DNA of 64,000 bases from Comamonas denitrificans. Lineage in GTDB: Bacteria; Pseudomonadota; Gammaproteobacteria; Burkholderiales; Burkholderiaceae_C. This document shows positions 45,468-55,888 of this stretch, piece after piece. How positions within the stretch are numbered: position 1 is the first letter of the stretch; each line of letters begins with the position of its first letter. The notes under the pieces were generated by a model that saw only the letters and a program-made list of their open reading frames with translations, was not told where the DNA came from and searched no databases. Made by a program: the position numbers and the translations under genes. Where the stretch lies: the NCBI RefSeq assembly GCF_017368815.1, contig NZ_JAFNME010000007.1, forward strand, positions 48,033 to 112,032, read 5' to 3'.

Positions 45468-46070
45468 ATGCATTCTTTGATTTACCTCGCCTCCCAAAGC
45501 CCACGGCGCAGCCAGTTGCTCACGCAAATTGGCGTGGCCCATGCGCTGCTCTTGCCCGGGCCGCAGGAAGATGCCGAAGCCCTGGAGCTGGCCTTGCCAG
45601 GCGAAGCGCCCGTGGATTACGTACAACGCGTCACCCGCTTGAAGCTTGAAGCGGCCGTGCAGCGCCACGCCCAGCGTGGTTTGCCGCCTGGGGCGATTGT
45701 GTGTGCCGACACCACCGTGGCCTTGGAGGGGGTGATTTTGGGCAAACCCCACAACGGGGCCGATGCCGCGCAGATGCTGGCGCAGCTGTCGGGCCAATCC
45801 CACCAGGTGTTTACCGCGGTGGCCGTGGCATCGGGGGCCGGGCGCTGGGCGGCGCTGTCGATTTCCCAGGTGCAGTTTGCCCCGCTCACTCCCGCACAAA
45901 TCAGCGCCTATGTGGCCAGTGGTGAGCCCATGGGCAAAGCCGGGGCGTACGGCATTCAAGGGGCGGCGGCGGCGTTTATTGCCCATATCGAGGGCAGTTA
46001 CAGCGGCATCATGGGCTTGCCACTGTTTGAGACGGCGCAGCTTTTGCGCAGCGCGGGGGTACTCGATTAA
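45468..46070 (+). CDS. maf: Maf-family nucleoside triphosphate pyrophosphatase
   Basis: Hydrolyses non-canonical or excess nucleoside triphosphates (dTTP/UTP for the YhdE-like branch). The 200 residues contain LASQSPRRSQLL at the N terminus, ADTTVALEG-x-ILGKP and GKAGAYGIQGAAAAFI. ATG at 45468 gives the canonical start; the frame upstream to 45336 overlaps rlmH. The stop codon overlaps the convergent Crp/Fnr gene by four bases. In related genomes rng often follows maf; it does not here. Confidence 0.95.
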   Translation: MHSLIYLASQSPRRSQLLTQIGVAHALLLPGPQEDAEALELALPGEAPVDYVQRVTRLKLEAAVQRHAQRGLPPGAIVCADTTVALEGVILGKPHNGADAAQMLAQLSGQSHQVFTAVAVASGAGRWAALSISQVQFAPLTPAQISAYVASGEPMGKAGAYGIQGAAAAFIAHIEGSYSGIMGLPLFETAQLLRSAGVLD

Positions 46071-46759
46071 GCGCAGTGGCTGGCCAGGCGGGCGGCGTTG
46101 GGAATGTGAATTTCGCGCTTGTCCACGCGGATCAGGCCGGCGCTTTCCAGCTCGTGCAGCACGCGCGAGAAGTATTCTGGCGTGATGGACAGGCGCGAGG
46201 CGATGGTGGCTTTGCTCACCGGCAGCGATACTTTGAGTGCGGTGCTGGTGGCCGGATTTTCTTCCAGCGGGTGCAGCAAATAGCCAATCACGCGCTGCAT
46301 GCCGTTGTGCAGCGAGTAGGCCTGCACATCGTGCACCAGCCCATGCAGCCGCCGCGAGATGCCCGCCAGCATGTGCATGGCAAAGCGCGGGTCGTCTTCA
46401 ATCTCGCGCACCACGGCCGCTTTGCCCACGCTTAACACGATGGATTCACTCAAGGCCTGGGCATTGATGATGTAGGGCTTGCCGGTGAACACCAGCGCTT
46501 CGGCAAAGCTGATGCCGGGGCCGGCCAGTTCAATGACTTTTTCTTGGCCGCTGGGCGAGAGGGCGAACAGTTTCACTTGGCCAGTGACGGTGACGTGAAA
46601 TTCCTCGCAAGGCATGCCGACGCTAAAAATGTTTTCCCCACGGGAGAAATTGCGCAACCGACACCCCTGGGCCAAGCGCTGCAAATCGGCGGGGGCGATT
46701 TCTTCGAACAGCGGTAAATTGGCCAAGTAACGGGGAATATCGAACTGCTGCAGATCCAT
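46067..46759 (-). CDS. Crp/Fnr-family regulator, Dnr/Nnr-like
   Basis: Regulator of 230 residues with a cyclic-nucleotide-type sensor domain (about residues 15-125, FSRGENIFSVGMPCEEFHVTVTGQVKL), a dimerisation helix and a winged helix-turn-helix (SKATIASRLSITPEYFSRVLHEL). The N-terminal Cys cluster of FNR is missing, so it does not bind 4Fe-4S in the FNR way; Dnr/Nnr-type heme/NO sensing is the likely alternative. It is the last minus-strand gene after norD, and a TTGAT-N4-GTCAA box lies 22 bases before its ATG. Control of nir/nor genes is inferred. Confidence 0.87.
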   Translation of the reverse strand: MDLQQFDIPRYLANLPLFEEIAPADLQRLAQGCRLRNFSRGENIFSVGMPCEEFHVTVTGQVKLFALSPSGQEKVIELAGPGISFAEALVFTGKPYIINAQALSESIVLSVGKAAVVREIEDDPRFAMHMLAGISRRLHGLVHDVQAYSLHNGMQRVIGYLLHPLEENPATSTALKVSLPVSKATIASRLSITPEYFSRVLHELESAGLIRVDKREIHIPNAARLASHCA

Positions 46760-46781
46760 GACACAAACCAAAGACTAAAAA

Positions 46782-46795
46782 TTGATAGCAGTCAA
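46782..46795. promoter_or_regulatory. Crp/Fnr-type box upstream of the regulator gene
   Basis: TTGATAGCAGTCAA matches TTGAT-N4-ATCAA with one mismatch. Centre about 30 bases before the ATG at 46759, a position more suited to autorepression than to activation from -41.5. Confidence 0.6.
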
Positions 46796-46829
46796 GTTTA
46801 CCAGCGAAGGGCTTGGTCACGATCTTGCT

Positions 46830-48656
46830 TTAGCGCGTTAAACCGGCATAGGCCCCCGCCAGGCGGCGCACCAAATCTTGTGGTCGGTGGACCAGGGCGT
46901 AGCCTTGCGAGCCAAACAGGTGCGGCAGGTAGTCGTGCGCATCGGCATCAATGGTCACGCAAAACGGGGTCAGGCCCGCTTGGCGGGCTTCGCGCACGGC
47001 TTGGCGGGTGTCTTCCAGGCCGTAGCGGCCTTCGTACACGTCCAGGTCGTTGGGTTTGCCGTCGGTCAGGATGAGCAGCAGGCGTTGGTGCTCGCCGCGC
47101 TGGCTCAGTTGCGCTGTGGCGTGGCGGATGGCCGCGCCCATGCGGGTGTAGTAGCCGGGGCGGATGGCGTGGATGCGGGCAATGCAGGCCTTGTCCCACG
47201 CTTCATCAAAGTTTTTCAGGTGGTTGATGCGCACCTTGGTGCGGCGCACCGAGGAAAAACCCAGCATGGCAAACGGGTCGCCGCAGGCGTGCAGCGCTTC
47301 ACCAAACACGTAGAGCGCATCGCGAATTACTTCAATCACCCGGGTGGTGTCATTCACGTGGGCATCGGTGGACAGCGACAAGTCGGCCAGCAGCACGGTG
47401 GCCAAGCTGCGCTCGGTGCGCACGCGCCGCTGAAAAACGGGGGGGGTGCTGCTGCGTGGGCCCTGGTCGGCCTGGTAGCGAATCCAGGCATCCAGGTCGA
47501 TGTCGTCGCCTTCGGTTTGCCCGCGCACGCGGCCTGGGTCGGCCCGCAGCGCCTCCAAGCGCCGGCGCATGCGCCGGGCGGTGGTGCGCAGGGCCACGGG
47601 CGGGGTGGCGGGTTCGGCATCGCGGGCGGTGTAGATTTGCACGCTGCAGTGCTCGGGCACCAGGGCCTGGCGCTTGAAATCCCATTCGGGGTATTTCAGG
47701 CCGGGGCCCAGGGGCAGGTCGTCGTGGGCAGCGCTGGGCAAATCGAGGTCAAACTTGACGCGCGAGGCGCTGGACTGGCCATCCGGGGCAATGGCCAGTT
47801 CGTCCATATTGTTGGCGGCGTTGAGCTGGTTGCCGTCATCGTCATCGTCGTCAGCACGATTGACCTTGGTAAATTCAGTCCACGACATAAACGATTCGGC
47901 GCGGAACATCATGATGAAGGGCGCTTCGTTGCGTTCATCCTTGATGGCCTGGGCGGCGCGGCGGCGGCGGTCGTTGGCGCTTAAGTTTTGCGTGTTATTT
48001 TGCTGACCATCTTGGTCTTTGATGTTGCGGGTGGCTTCGGCGGCCAGCGGCGGCTGGGTGAGCCACAACCACACCGGGGCCACATCGGCCTGGTGAAGAT
48101 CGAGTGGGCGATCCTTGGGCAGCGCGTCGCCACGCAGGGCGCATTGCACGGCGTGCTCGGCCTGGGCGGCGCGGCCTTTGAGGCGGGCCAGGGCAGGGCG
48201 CTGGGCCAGCTGGGCCTGGCGCAGGGCGTGGTAGTTTTTCGTCAGGCCCGGAAAGGTTTGCAGTGCCGCCTGGGTGGCCTGCATTTGGCTGGTGAGCCAA
48301 TCGCTGCTGGCTTGGGTTTGTGCGGCCAGTGCGGCCAGCCACAGGTACAGGGCGCGGTTTTGCTGGGCATCGCTAAACACGCTGATGGCCGGGGGCAGCG
48401 AGAGCACATCGGGCTGCCATTGGCCCAAGTAGGCGTGGGTGGCGCTGCCGGCAATGCGTTGCAGCAGGCTGCGTTGGTTGTGTACGCGGGTGGTGTTGGC
48501 TGGGGCCAAACGTACGGCCTGGGCACCGCCGCCGGCGCGAAACATCAGGCCGATGCTGCGCTGCACGGCTTCCAGGCGCACGGCACCGGGGTTGTCACGG
48601 CCATCGGCGGCGCGGGTGATGAAGCGGTGCCATTGAATGCCAACCCATTCTTCCAT
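46830..48656 (-). CDS. norD: Nitric oxide reductase activation protein NorD
   Basis: Von Willebrand factor A protein of 608 residues needed for assembly of active NorCB. The C-terminal VWA domain shows the MIDAS motif DLSLST (about residue 423) and LILTDGKPNDLDVY; the centre is acidic with a run of six Asp. ATG at 48656 has GAGGAAA upstream. It is separated from norQ by a copy of the dispersed repeat, unlike the usual tight norQD spacing. Confidence 0.95.
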   Translation of the reverse strand: MEEWVGIQWHRFITRAADGRDNPGAVRLEAVQRSIGLMFRAGGGAQAVRLAPANTTRVHNQRSLLQRIAGSATHAYLGQWQPDVLSLPPAISVFSDAQQNRALYLWLAALAAQTQASSDWLTSQMQATQAALQTFPGLTKNYHALRQAQLAQRPALARLKGRAAQAEHAVQCALRGDALPKDRPLDLHQADVAPVWLWLTQPPLAAEATRNIKDQDGQQNNTQNLSANDRRRRAAQAIKDERNEAPFIMMFRAESFMSWTEFTKVNRADDDDDDGNQLNAANNMDELAIAPDGQSSASRVKFDLDLPSAAHDDLPLGPGLKYPEWDFKRQALVPEHCSVQIYTARDAEPATPPVALRTTARRMRRRLEALRADPGRVRGQTEGDDIDLDAWIRYQADQGPRSSTPPVFQRRVRTERSLATVLLADLSLSTDAHVNDTTRVIEVIRDALYVFGEALHACGDPFAMLGFSSVRRTKVRINHLKNFDEAWDKACIARIHAIRPGYYTRMGAAIRHATAQLSQRGEHQRLLLILTDGKPNDLDVYEGRYGLEDTRQAVREARQAGLTPFCVTIDADAHDYLPHLFGSQGYALVHRPQDLVRRLAGAYAGLTR

Positions 48657-48675
48657 GCTGCTTTTTCCTCATAAA

Positions 48676-48758
48676 AAATAGCTGTTAGCGCTTTGTATAT
48701 AAGAAATTCAAGGTTTTTGATCTTGAATTCTTTGTTAAATAAGCGCAAACAGCTATTT
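48676..48758. repeat. Dispersed inverted repeat, copy 4, inside the nor operon
   Basis: Arms AAATAGCTGTTAGCGCTT (48676-48693) and AAGCGCAAACAGCTATTT (48741-48758), 18 bp with two mismatches, with a further inner dyad (AAATTCAAG/CTTGAATTC). It fills almost the entire gap between the norQ stop and the norD start. Confidence 0.88.
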
Positions 48759-48768
48759 ATTTTTTAAA

Positions 48769-49596
48769 TTACGGTGCCGAGGCTTCGCCCAACACGGCGG
48801 CGGCCACTTCGGCCAGGGCGGCGGCGGTCTCGGCATCATCGGTCAGGGCATCGATCACGGCGGCCTGGCAAGCGGTGGGCAGGGCAATGCCGCTGGCCAC
48901 CAAGCGCCCGGCCATGACCAGCAGGCGGGTGCTGACGGTTTCTTCCAGGTCTTGCTCGGTCAGGCGGCGCAGGGCTTGGGCCAGGCCCACCAGTTTTTGG
49001 GCGGTGAGGGTATCGACCCCGGCTTCGTGCGCGACGATGCGCAGCTCCACCTCGGGGGCGGGGTAGTTGAAATTGAGGGCGATGAACCGCTGGCGTGTGC
49101 TGGGTTTCAGGCTTTTGAGCACGTTTTGGTAGCCAGGGTTGAAGCTGACCACCAGCATGAAGCCAGGGGCCGCACTAATTTGTTCACCGGTGCGCTCAAT
49201 GGGCAGCACGCGGCGGTCGTCGGCCAGCGGGTGCAGCACGACGGTGGTGTCTTTGCGCGCTTCGACCACCTCGTCCAGGTAGCAGATGGCGCCTTGGCGC
49301 ACGGCGCGGGTTAAGGGGCCGTCGGACCAGACGGTGCCACCATCGGTTAATAGGTGGCGACCGACCAGGTCAGAGGCCGATAGATCGTCATGGCAGCTCA
49401 CCGTGATGAGCGGGCGGCCCAGTCGGGCGGCCATGTGTTCGACAAAACGGGTTTTGCCACACCCCGTGGGCCCTTTGATGAGCACCGGCAGTTTTTGCTC
49501 GAAAGCATGGGCAAACAGGGCCGCTTCGCCGCCTTGTTCGGCGTAGTAGGGGGTCTGTTGCTGGGCCTGCAGGTGGCGGCTATCGCTGTGGTCCAT
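48769..49596 (-). CDS. norQ: Nitric oxide reductase activation ATPase NorQ
   Basis: AAA+ ATPase of the MoxR/CbbQ group, 275 residues, with Walker A GPTGCGKT (about residues 42-49), Walker [15 protein letters not shown] and the sensor region VVSFNPGYQ. With NorD it inserts or activates the non-heme iron of the NorB catalytic site. ATG has GGAGAA upstream. 36 bases downstream of norB on the same strand. Confidence 0.96.
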   Translation of the reverse strand: MDHSDSRHLQAQQQTPYYAEQGGEAALFAHAFEQKLPVLIKGPTGCGKTRFVEHMAARLGRPLITVSCHDDLSASDLVGRHLLTDGGTVWSDGPLTRAVRQGAICYLDEVVEARKDTTVVLHPLADDRRVLPIERTGEQISAAPGFMLVVSFNPGYQNVLKSLKPSTRQRFIALNFNYPAPEVELRIVAHEAGVDTLTAQKLVGLAQALRRLTEQDLEETVSTRLLVMAGRLVASGIALPTACQAAVIDALTDDAETAAALAEVAAAVLGEASAP

Positions 49597-49632
49597 GGGG
49601 TGGGTTCTCCGTAATTGCGAGGGTTTTAAGGC

Positions 49633-51512
<1,880 letters not shown>

Positions 51513-51573
51513 GTGCAAGCCCTCCTTCTTAAAAAGAACACTCTGATCTTCATCTTTTAAGAAAGGAAAAACC

Positions 51574-51587
51574 TTGAACTTAGTCAA
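51574..51587 (-). promoter_or_regulatory. Crp/Fnr (Dnr-like) box of norCB
   Basis: On the minus strand TTGACTAAGTTCAA, two mismatches from TTGAT-N4-ATCAA. The centre is 68 bases before the norC ATG, which would place a transcription start about 27 bases before the gene if the site acts at -41.5. Confidence 0.65.
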
Positions 51588-51599
51588 GAAAACATCACA

Positions 51600-51875
51600 T
51601 TAGCCGCGCACGCTGTACCAAAAAGAGGCCGCAAAAAGCAACACCGCCATGGCGATGATCCAGGCCAGCATCAGGTAACGCCACAGGCGCGGGCCGTGGC
51701 GCAGCTCCATGAAGTCTTGAATGATGCACCAGCCCTTGACCACCGACAGGCTGAGCACGATGCCCGCCGTGACCAGCGCCGATTGGCCATCGGCCTGGCC
51801 CTCGCCCAGCCACCAGGTGAGGGCGGTGGCGCTGAGCAAGATGCTCCAGATGATGTTCAGGCGTAAATCGGTCAT
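51600..51875 (-). CDS. norF: NorF-like small membrane protein (cytochrome oxidase subunit IV type)
   Basis: Hydrophobic protein of 91 residues with three membrane segments (about 8-24, 33-50, 66-85) resembling NorF and bacterial cytochrome oxidase subunit IV. NorF is not catalytic and supports full NO reductase activity in other denitrifiers. It follows norE by 54 bases and precedes norC, the usual norEF...CB order. ATG has AGGAA upstream. Confidence 0.8.
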   Translation of the reverse strand: MTDLRLNIIWSILLSATALTWWLGEGQADGQSALVTAGIVLSLSVVKGWCIIQDFMELRHGPRLWRYLMLAWIIAMAVLLFAASFWYSVRG

Positions 51876-51904
51876 GGTGCAATTCCTGCAAAAGACTATA
51901 AATT

Positions 51905-51926
51905 TAAGAACGTGTTCACGATCTAA
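51905..51926. repeat. 22-bp repeat (copy B), inverse of 36796-36817
   Basis: Contains AGAACGTGTTCACGATCT on the plus strand; the full 22 bases are the exact inverse complement of copy A. It lies three bases after the norE stop codon, before norF. Confidence 0.75.
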
Positions 51927-51929
51927 GAG

Positions 51930-52592
51930 CTAGCGAAGTACGTACACCAGCGGAAACAAAATCATCCACAGCAAATCGACCATGTGCCAAAAGACGGTCA
52001 CCGTCTCAAGGGTGCTGCAGTTGTCGGGCGTGTATTTGCCACTGCGCGTCGGGGCCCACACTAGGGCAAACAGCACGCAACCGACCAGGGCATGCAGGAA
52101 GTGAAAGCCGGTGAGCATCACGTACAGCATGTCAAAAGTGTTGTTGGCAAAGTCCAGGCCCAGCTGCCACTTTTGCCAATATTCAATGCTTTTGACCACC
52201 AAAAAGCCGATACCCAAAGCCAGCGCCCCCAGCAGCCAGTGGCTGCCTTGGCGGTTGCGCTGGGTGCGCACCGCATGCAGCGCCCACGCAGCGCAGGCGC
52301 TGGCACTGACCAGCAGCACCGTATTGACCGCCCCCGACCACAGGGCCAGCTTGGCCTGTCCGGCGGCAAACACCTCGGGCTGGGCCAGCTTGGCACCGGC
52401 AAATCCCATGAAGAGGATGGCAAAGGTCGTCATCTCCAGCAGCACCAGCAGCCAGATAACAAAGTCTCCCGGCAAGGTGGCCGCCGCCATGGGGGGGGCG
52501 GCGGTTTGGGAAGGGTGATTTTTTGTCGATGTTTTTAGCTGTGCGTTGTCAGCTAGTGCGAGGTTCCCTCGCTGCGCGAGATTTTGTTCCAT
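51930..52592 (-). CDS. norE: NorE-like cytochrome c oxidase subunit III family protein
   Basis: Membrane protein of 220 residues with five spans, of the heme-copper oxidase subunit III family: GDFVIWLLVLLEMTTFAILF, and the terminal FHFLHALVG...VTVFWHMVDLLWMILFPLVYVL. NorE supports NO reductase function in denitrifiers. The first 34 residues are polar and contain repeat-like DNA. The start at 52592 makes the gene overlap nirN by 40 bases; ATG at 52490 is the alternative but has no SD. Confidence 0.85.
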   Translation of the reverse strand: MEQNLAQRGNLALADNAQLKTSTKNHPSQTAAPPMAAATLPGDFVIWLLVLLEMTTFAILFMGFAGAKLAQPEVFAAGQAKLALWSGAVNTVLLVSASACAAWALHAVRTQRNRQGSHWLLGALALGIGFLVVKSIEYWQKWQLGLDFANNTFDMLYVMLTGFHFLHALVGCVLFALVWAPTRSGKYTPDNCSTLETVTVFWHMVDLLWMILFPLVYVLR

Positions 52593-54160
52593 ACGTTGTA
52601 TTTCCCCACGGGCTTGACCATGGGCAGACGCTTAACCTCCTTAAAGCTGCGAGCATCTAAAACAATGATAGCGCCATCCATTTCCCACACACTGGCCAAG
52701 GCGTAGCGGCCATCTTTGGTGAATTCGATGTGCGCCAGCGTCTTGCCCGGCTCGCGCACCTGGGCGACGGGCTCCAGCGTGCGTTTGTCGATGATGGTCA
52801 GCGTGTCTTTGGCCGTGGGGCTCATCATCGAATCGGTCCAGGCGTAGGGCGTGTTTTCATGGCTGCGCATGAAAAAGCCGGCCCCCGGCGTGGGGATGGT
52901 GCGCACGGTTTGCCAGTTTTTCATGTCGATCACATCAATCGCCCCACCGCCCAGGTTGGGGCTGGCCAGCACGGTGGTGTCTTTATAAGCAAAGGTGATG
53001 CCCGAGCCCAAATGCGGCATGCCGGCAATGGGCAGGTCGGCCACTTTGACGCGGGCATTGAGGTTTACCACCTGGGCGCTGGGCTTGCCATCGCCCTTGC
53101 GCGGGCGAGTCGCTCCCAGGGCGTGCTGGTAGCTTTGGTCGAAAAAGAAGTCGTCCAGCGGCTCGGTCAGGGGGGTGCGGCGCACGTTCAAAAAGCCCGG
53201 TTTGCTGATGCCTTCTTTCATTTTGTAGTCGTGCACCAGGCCGTCGTAGATGGGTTCGGCGTTTTTGTCGTACGAGATTTCCCAGATTTCCGGGATGTCT
53301 TTCAGGGCCACGACAAAGCTGTTGCGCGGTGTCGCGTCGTACACCGCCGAGGCGCGCGAGCTGCTTGTGCCGTCCTGGGTGGCCGCGTCGTAGGTTTTCA
53401 CCAGATTCAAATCGGCATCAAACAGCGCCAGGGTGTGCGGCAGGTAGTTGGCCGCCATAACCCACTGGCCATCGGCACTGACGGCCACGTTGCGCATATT
53501 CAGGCCCGCGCGCACCTCGGCCACCACCTGCAGGCGGTACAGGTCGTACTTGGTAATCCAGCCGTCGCGCGAGCCAAAAAACACGTAACGCCCGTCCTGG
53601 GTGAATTTGGGCCCGCCGTGCAGGGCAAAGCGGCTTGGAAAGCGCTTGATGACTTCAAACTTGTCGCCATCGAGCAGGGAAATGTGGTGGTCACCGCCTT
53701 CCACCACGACGAACAAATTCATCGGATCGGCCTGCCACAGCGGCGTGTTGGGCGTTCCGGCGGGCAAGGGGGTGGCGATGCGCGAGGCGGTGATGTCGGC
53801 CGCTGTCCAGCGCGGGGCGGGCACCACCGGGGTGCGAATCCAGTCGGCCAGGGCCTGGATTTCAGCGCCCGAGAGCAGGTCGCCAAAGCCCATCATCTGC
53901 GTGGCCTGGCGGCCCTCTTTGATTACGCGCAGCACTTCGGGGGCGCGGGTGCGTTCCAGGCTTTCAGGCAACAGGGCTGGGCCCATTAAGCCCGTGCGCT
54001 GCTCACCGTGGCAGCTGGCGCAATGCTGTTGGTACAGCGCAGCGGCGTTGATGCTTGGCGGCGTGGGGGCCGTCGGCAGTGTTTGTGCAAACACATTGCT
54101 TGCAAAAAAGAAGCACGCTGCGCTTATAATTGTTGGGTATTTTTGCAAAATGTTATGCAT
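52553..54160 (-). CDS. nirN: Heme d1 biosynthesis cytochrome NirN
   Basis: Periplasmic protein of 535 residues: signal peptide (to about VFAQ, residue 26), cytochrome c domain with CASCH (Cys47, Cys50, His51), then an eight-bladed d1-type propeller. NirN is the dihydro-heme d1 dehydrogenase that forms the acrylate side chain and can hand heme d1 on. The layout is shared with NirS, but HCASCHG-x-QR-x-G-MGPALLPESL and the C-terminal GKYNVWNK...GTSH are remembered as NirN features, and NirS has no such ending. The ATG overlaps nirJ by eight bases. Confidence 0.85.
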   Translation of the reverse strand: MHNILQKYPTIISAACFFFASNVFAQTLPTAPTPPSINAAALYQQHCASCHGEQRTGLMGPALLPESLERTRAPEVLRVIKEGRQATQMMGFGDLLSGAEIQALADWIRTPVVPAPRWTAADITASRIATPLPAGTPNTPLWQADPMNLFVVVEGGDHHISLLDGDKFEVIKRFPSRFALHGGPKFTQDGRYVFFGSRDGWITKYDLYRLQVVAEVRAGLNMRNVAVSADGQWVMAANYLPHTLALFDADLNLVKTYDAATQDGTSSSRASAVYDATPRNSFVVALKDIPEIWEISYDKNAEPIYDGLVHDYKMKEGISKPGFLNVRRTPLTEPLDDFFFDQSYQHALGATRPRKGDGKPSAQVVNLNARVKVADLPIAGMPHLGSGITFAYKDTTVLASPNLGGGAIDVIDMKNWQTVRTIPTPGAGFFMRSHENTPYAWTDSMMSPTAKDTLTIIDKRTLEPVAQVREPGKTLAHIEFTKDGRYALASVWEMDGAIIVLDARSFKEVKRLPMVKPVGKYNVWNKISRSEGTSH

Positions 54161-55385
54161 TTTCAGCCTCTTTACTGCGGCGAATGCTATTGAAAGCTTT
54201 GGTTTTTGCGGGCACTTCCAACGGGGTGCTGGCCGCGCCCACTTCGTCATCGGTCAAATAGCAGCCCGGGTCTTCAAACCAGGGGTTGCCCGTGAGTTGC
54301 TGTGCCCGCACGCGGGTGTTGCCGTTGCAAATGGCCAGGTACTTGCACCCGGCGCAGCGGCCTTGCACCGGGCGGGGGTGTTGCTTGAGCCCGGCCATGA
54401 GCGGGTCGGAGGTGTCGTTCCAGATGGCCGAGAAAGGCCGATCGCGCACGCAGCCCAGGTCGTGGTGCCACCACATGGTGTCGGGGTGGACGTGGCCCAG
54501 GTTGTCGATATTGGCCACCATTTGCCCGCTGGCGTTGCCGCCCCAGCGGGTCAGGCGCTCGGTCAGGGCGCTTTCCCATTGCGGCAGGTGCTGGCGCACC
54601 CAGTGCAGCAAGAAGGGGCCGTCGGCATCGTTGTTGCCGCTGACGTAATCGTCCATGCAGCCGGCCTGCGCATCCGCCCAGGCGCGGTCAAACAGCAGGT
54701 TCATGGCATCGCGTGTTGCCAGGTGGTGGGCATCCTTATCGCGGTGGATGTTGCCGCGCCCGGCGTAGTTCAGGTGCGAGAAGTAGAACTTGTTCGCCCC
54801 TTCGTCCTTCATCAACTGCAGCAGGTTGGGCAGGTCGTGGGCGTTCATGGCCGTCATGGTGAAGCGCAGGCCCACCTTCACGCCAAATTCAGCCAAAAAG
54901 CGCACGGCGGCCAGGCTGCGGTCAAAGGCCCCGTCCAGGCGGCGAAATTTATCGTGCGTGGGTTTCAGGCCGTCCAGGCTGATGCCTACGTAGTCAAAGC
55001 CTTCCTGGGCGATGCGCTGGGCCAGCGGGCGGTCAATCAGCGTGCCGTTGGTCGAGAGGCCGGTGTAAAAGCCCAGTTTTCGCGCCTGGGCGGAAATTTC
55101 AAAAATATCCGGCCGCAAGAGTGGCTCGCCGCCGGACAAAATCAGCGCGGGCACGCCAAAGCCCTTTAAATCGTCCATCACGGTAAAAACTTCGGGCAGG
55201 GTCAGTTCGCCCACGTAATCGTGGTCGGCCGACAGGGCGTAGCAGTGCTTGCAGGTGAGGTTGCAGCGGCGAATGAGGTTCCAGATCACCACCGGGCCGC
55301 GGGCTTTGCGCTCGCGCACCTCGGGGTAGTGGCCGGTTTGCTCGGCGTGCGCCAGTTCGCGCATGTATTGGCTGATACGAAACAT
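54153..55385 (-). CDS. nirJ: Heme d1 biosynthesis radical SAM protein NirJ
   Basis: Radical SAM enzyme of 410 residues that replaces two propionate groups of 12,18-didecarboxysiroheme by oxo groups. The SAM-cluster motif CNLTCKHCY is at residues 41-49 and a C-terminal auxiliary cluster region contains CAGCKYLAICNGNTR, of SPASM type. ATG at 55385 has AAGGAA eight bases upstream. Lies between nirH and nirN in the usual order. Confidence 0.95.
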   Translation of the reverse strand: MFRISQYMRELAHAEQTGHYPEVRERKARGPVVIWNLIRRCNLTCKHCYALSADHDYVGELTLPEVFTVMDDLKGFGVPALILSGGEPLLRPDIFEISAQARKLGFYTGLSTNGTLIDRPLAQRIAQEGFDYVGISLDGLKPTHDKFRRLDGAFDRSLAAVRFLAEFGVKVGLRFTMTAMNAHDLPNLLQLMKDEGANKFYFSHLNYAGRGNIHRDKDAHHLATRDAMNLLFDRAWADAQAGCMDDYVSGNNDADGPFLLHWVRQHLPQWESALTERLTRWGGNASGQMVANIDNLGHVHPDTMWWHHDLGCVRDRPFSAIWNDTSDPLMAGLKQHPRPVQGRCAGCKYLAICNGNTRVRAQQLTGNPWFEDPGCYLTDDEVGAASTPLEVPAKTKAFNSIRRSKEAENA

Positions 55386-55408
55386 GGGCAGGGTTCCTTT
55401 GTGGTGGC

Positions 55409-55888
55409 TTAGTTTTTCAAGCGCAGGCCGGTTTTTTTCAAAATCGCGGTGGAGTACAAAATGTCGTGGCCCCGGCAGGCAGCGCCCAAGATGGCGGCCA
55501 GCTCTTGGGCCTGCTGCTCTACCGCTGCGCGGCTGGTGCCGTGCAGCATGGCAAACAGGTTGTACGGCCACTCGGGCAGGTGGCGCGGGCGGCGGTAGCA
55601 GTGCGAGACACCGGGCAGCTTGGCAATGCGCTGGCCCAGGGCTTGCACTTGGTCATCTTCGACATCCCACACGCTCATGCCGTTGGCGGTGTAGCCCAGG
55701 CGGTAGTGGTTGGGCACGGCGCCGATGCGGCGAATCAGGCCGCTGTCCAGCATGCTGGAGAGGCGCTGGCGCACCTGTTCGCCACTCACGCCCAGCATCG
55801 CGCCAACGGCCTCGTAGGGGCGGGCCACCAGGGGCAGGCCGCCTTGGGTGGCGGCAATCAGGGCGCGGTCAAAATCAGTCAAGGCCAT
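55409..55888 (-). CDS. nirH: Siroheme decarboxylase subunit NirH
   Basis: AsnC/Lrp-like protein of 159 residues. HTH-like start (DFDRALIAATQGGLPLVARPYEAVGAMLGVS) followed by the ligand-binding ACT-like domain with CYRRPRHLPEWPYNLFAMLHG, the NirL/NirH pattern. With NirD, NirL and NirG it decarboxylates siroheme to 12,18-didecarboxysiroheme. NirH is assigned by its position after the NirG-type gene, with which it overlaps by 14 bases. SD AAGGAG upstream. Confidence 0.85.
   Translation of the reverse strand: MALTDFDRALIAATQGGLPLVARPYEAVGAMLGVSGEQVRQRLSSMLDSGLIRRIGAVPNHYRLGYTANGMSVWDVEDDQVQALGQRIAKLPGVSHCYRRPRHLPEWPYNLFAMLHGTSRAAVEQQAQELAAILGAACRGHDILYSTAILKKTGLRLKN

Noticed and set aside
52553..54160. 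Calling this gene nirS, the cd1 nitrite reductase
   Set aside because: Domain layout is the same, but the cytochrome motif context and the GTSH ending match what is remembered of NirN, and the gene follows nirJ. A tree would settle it.
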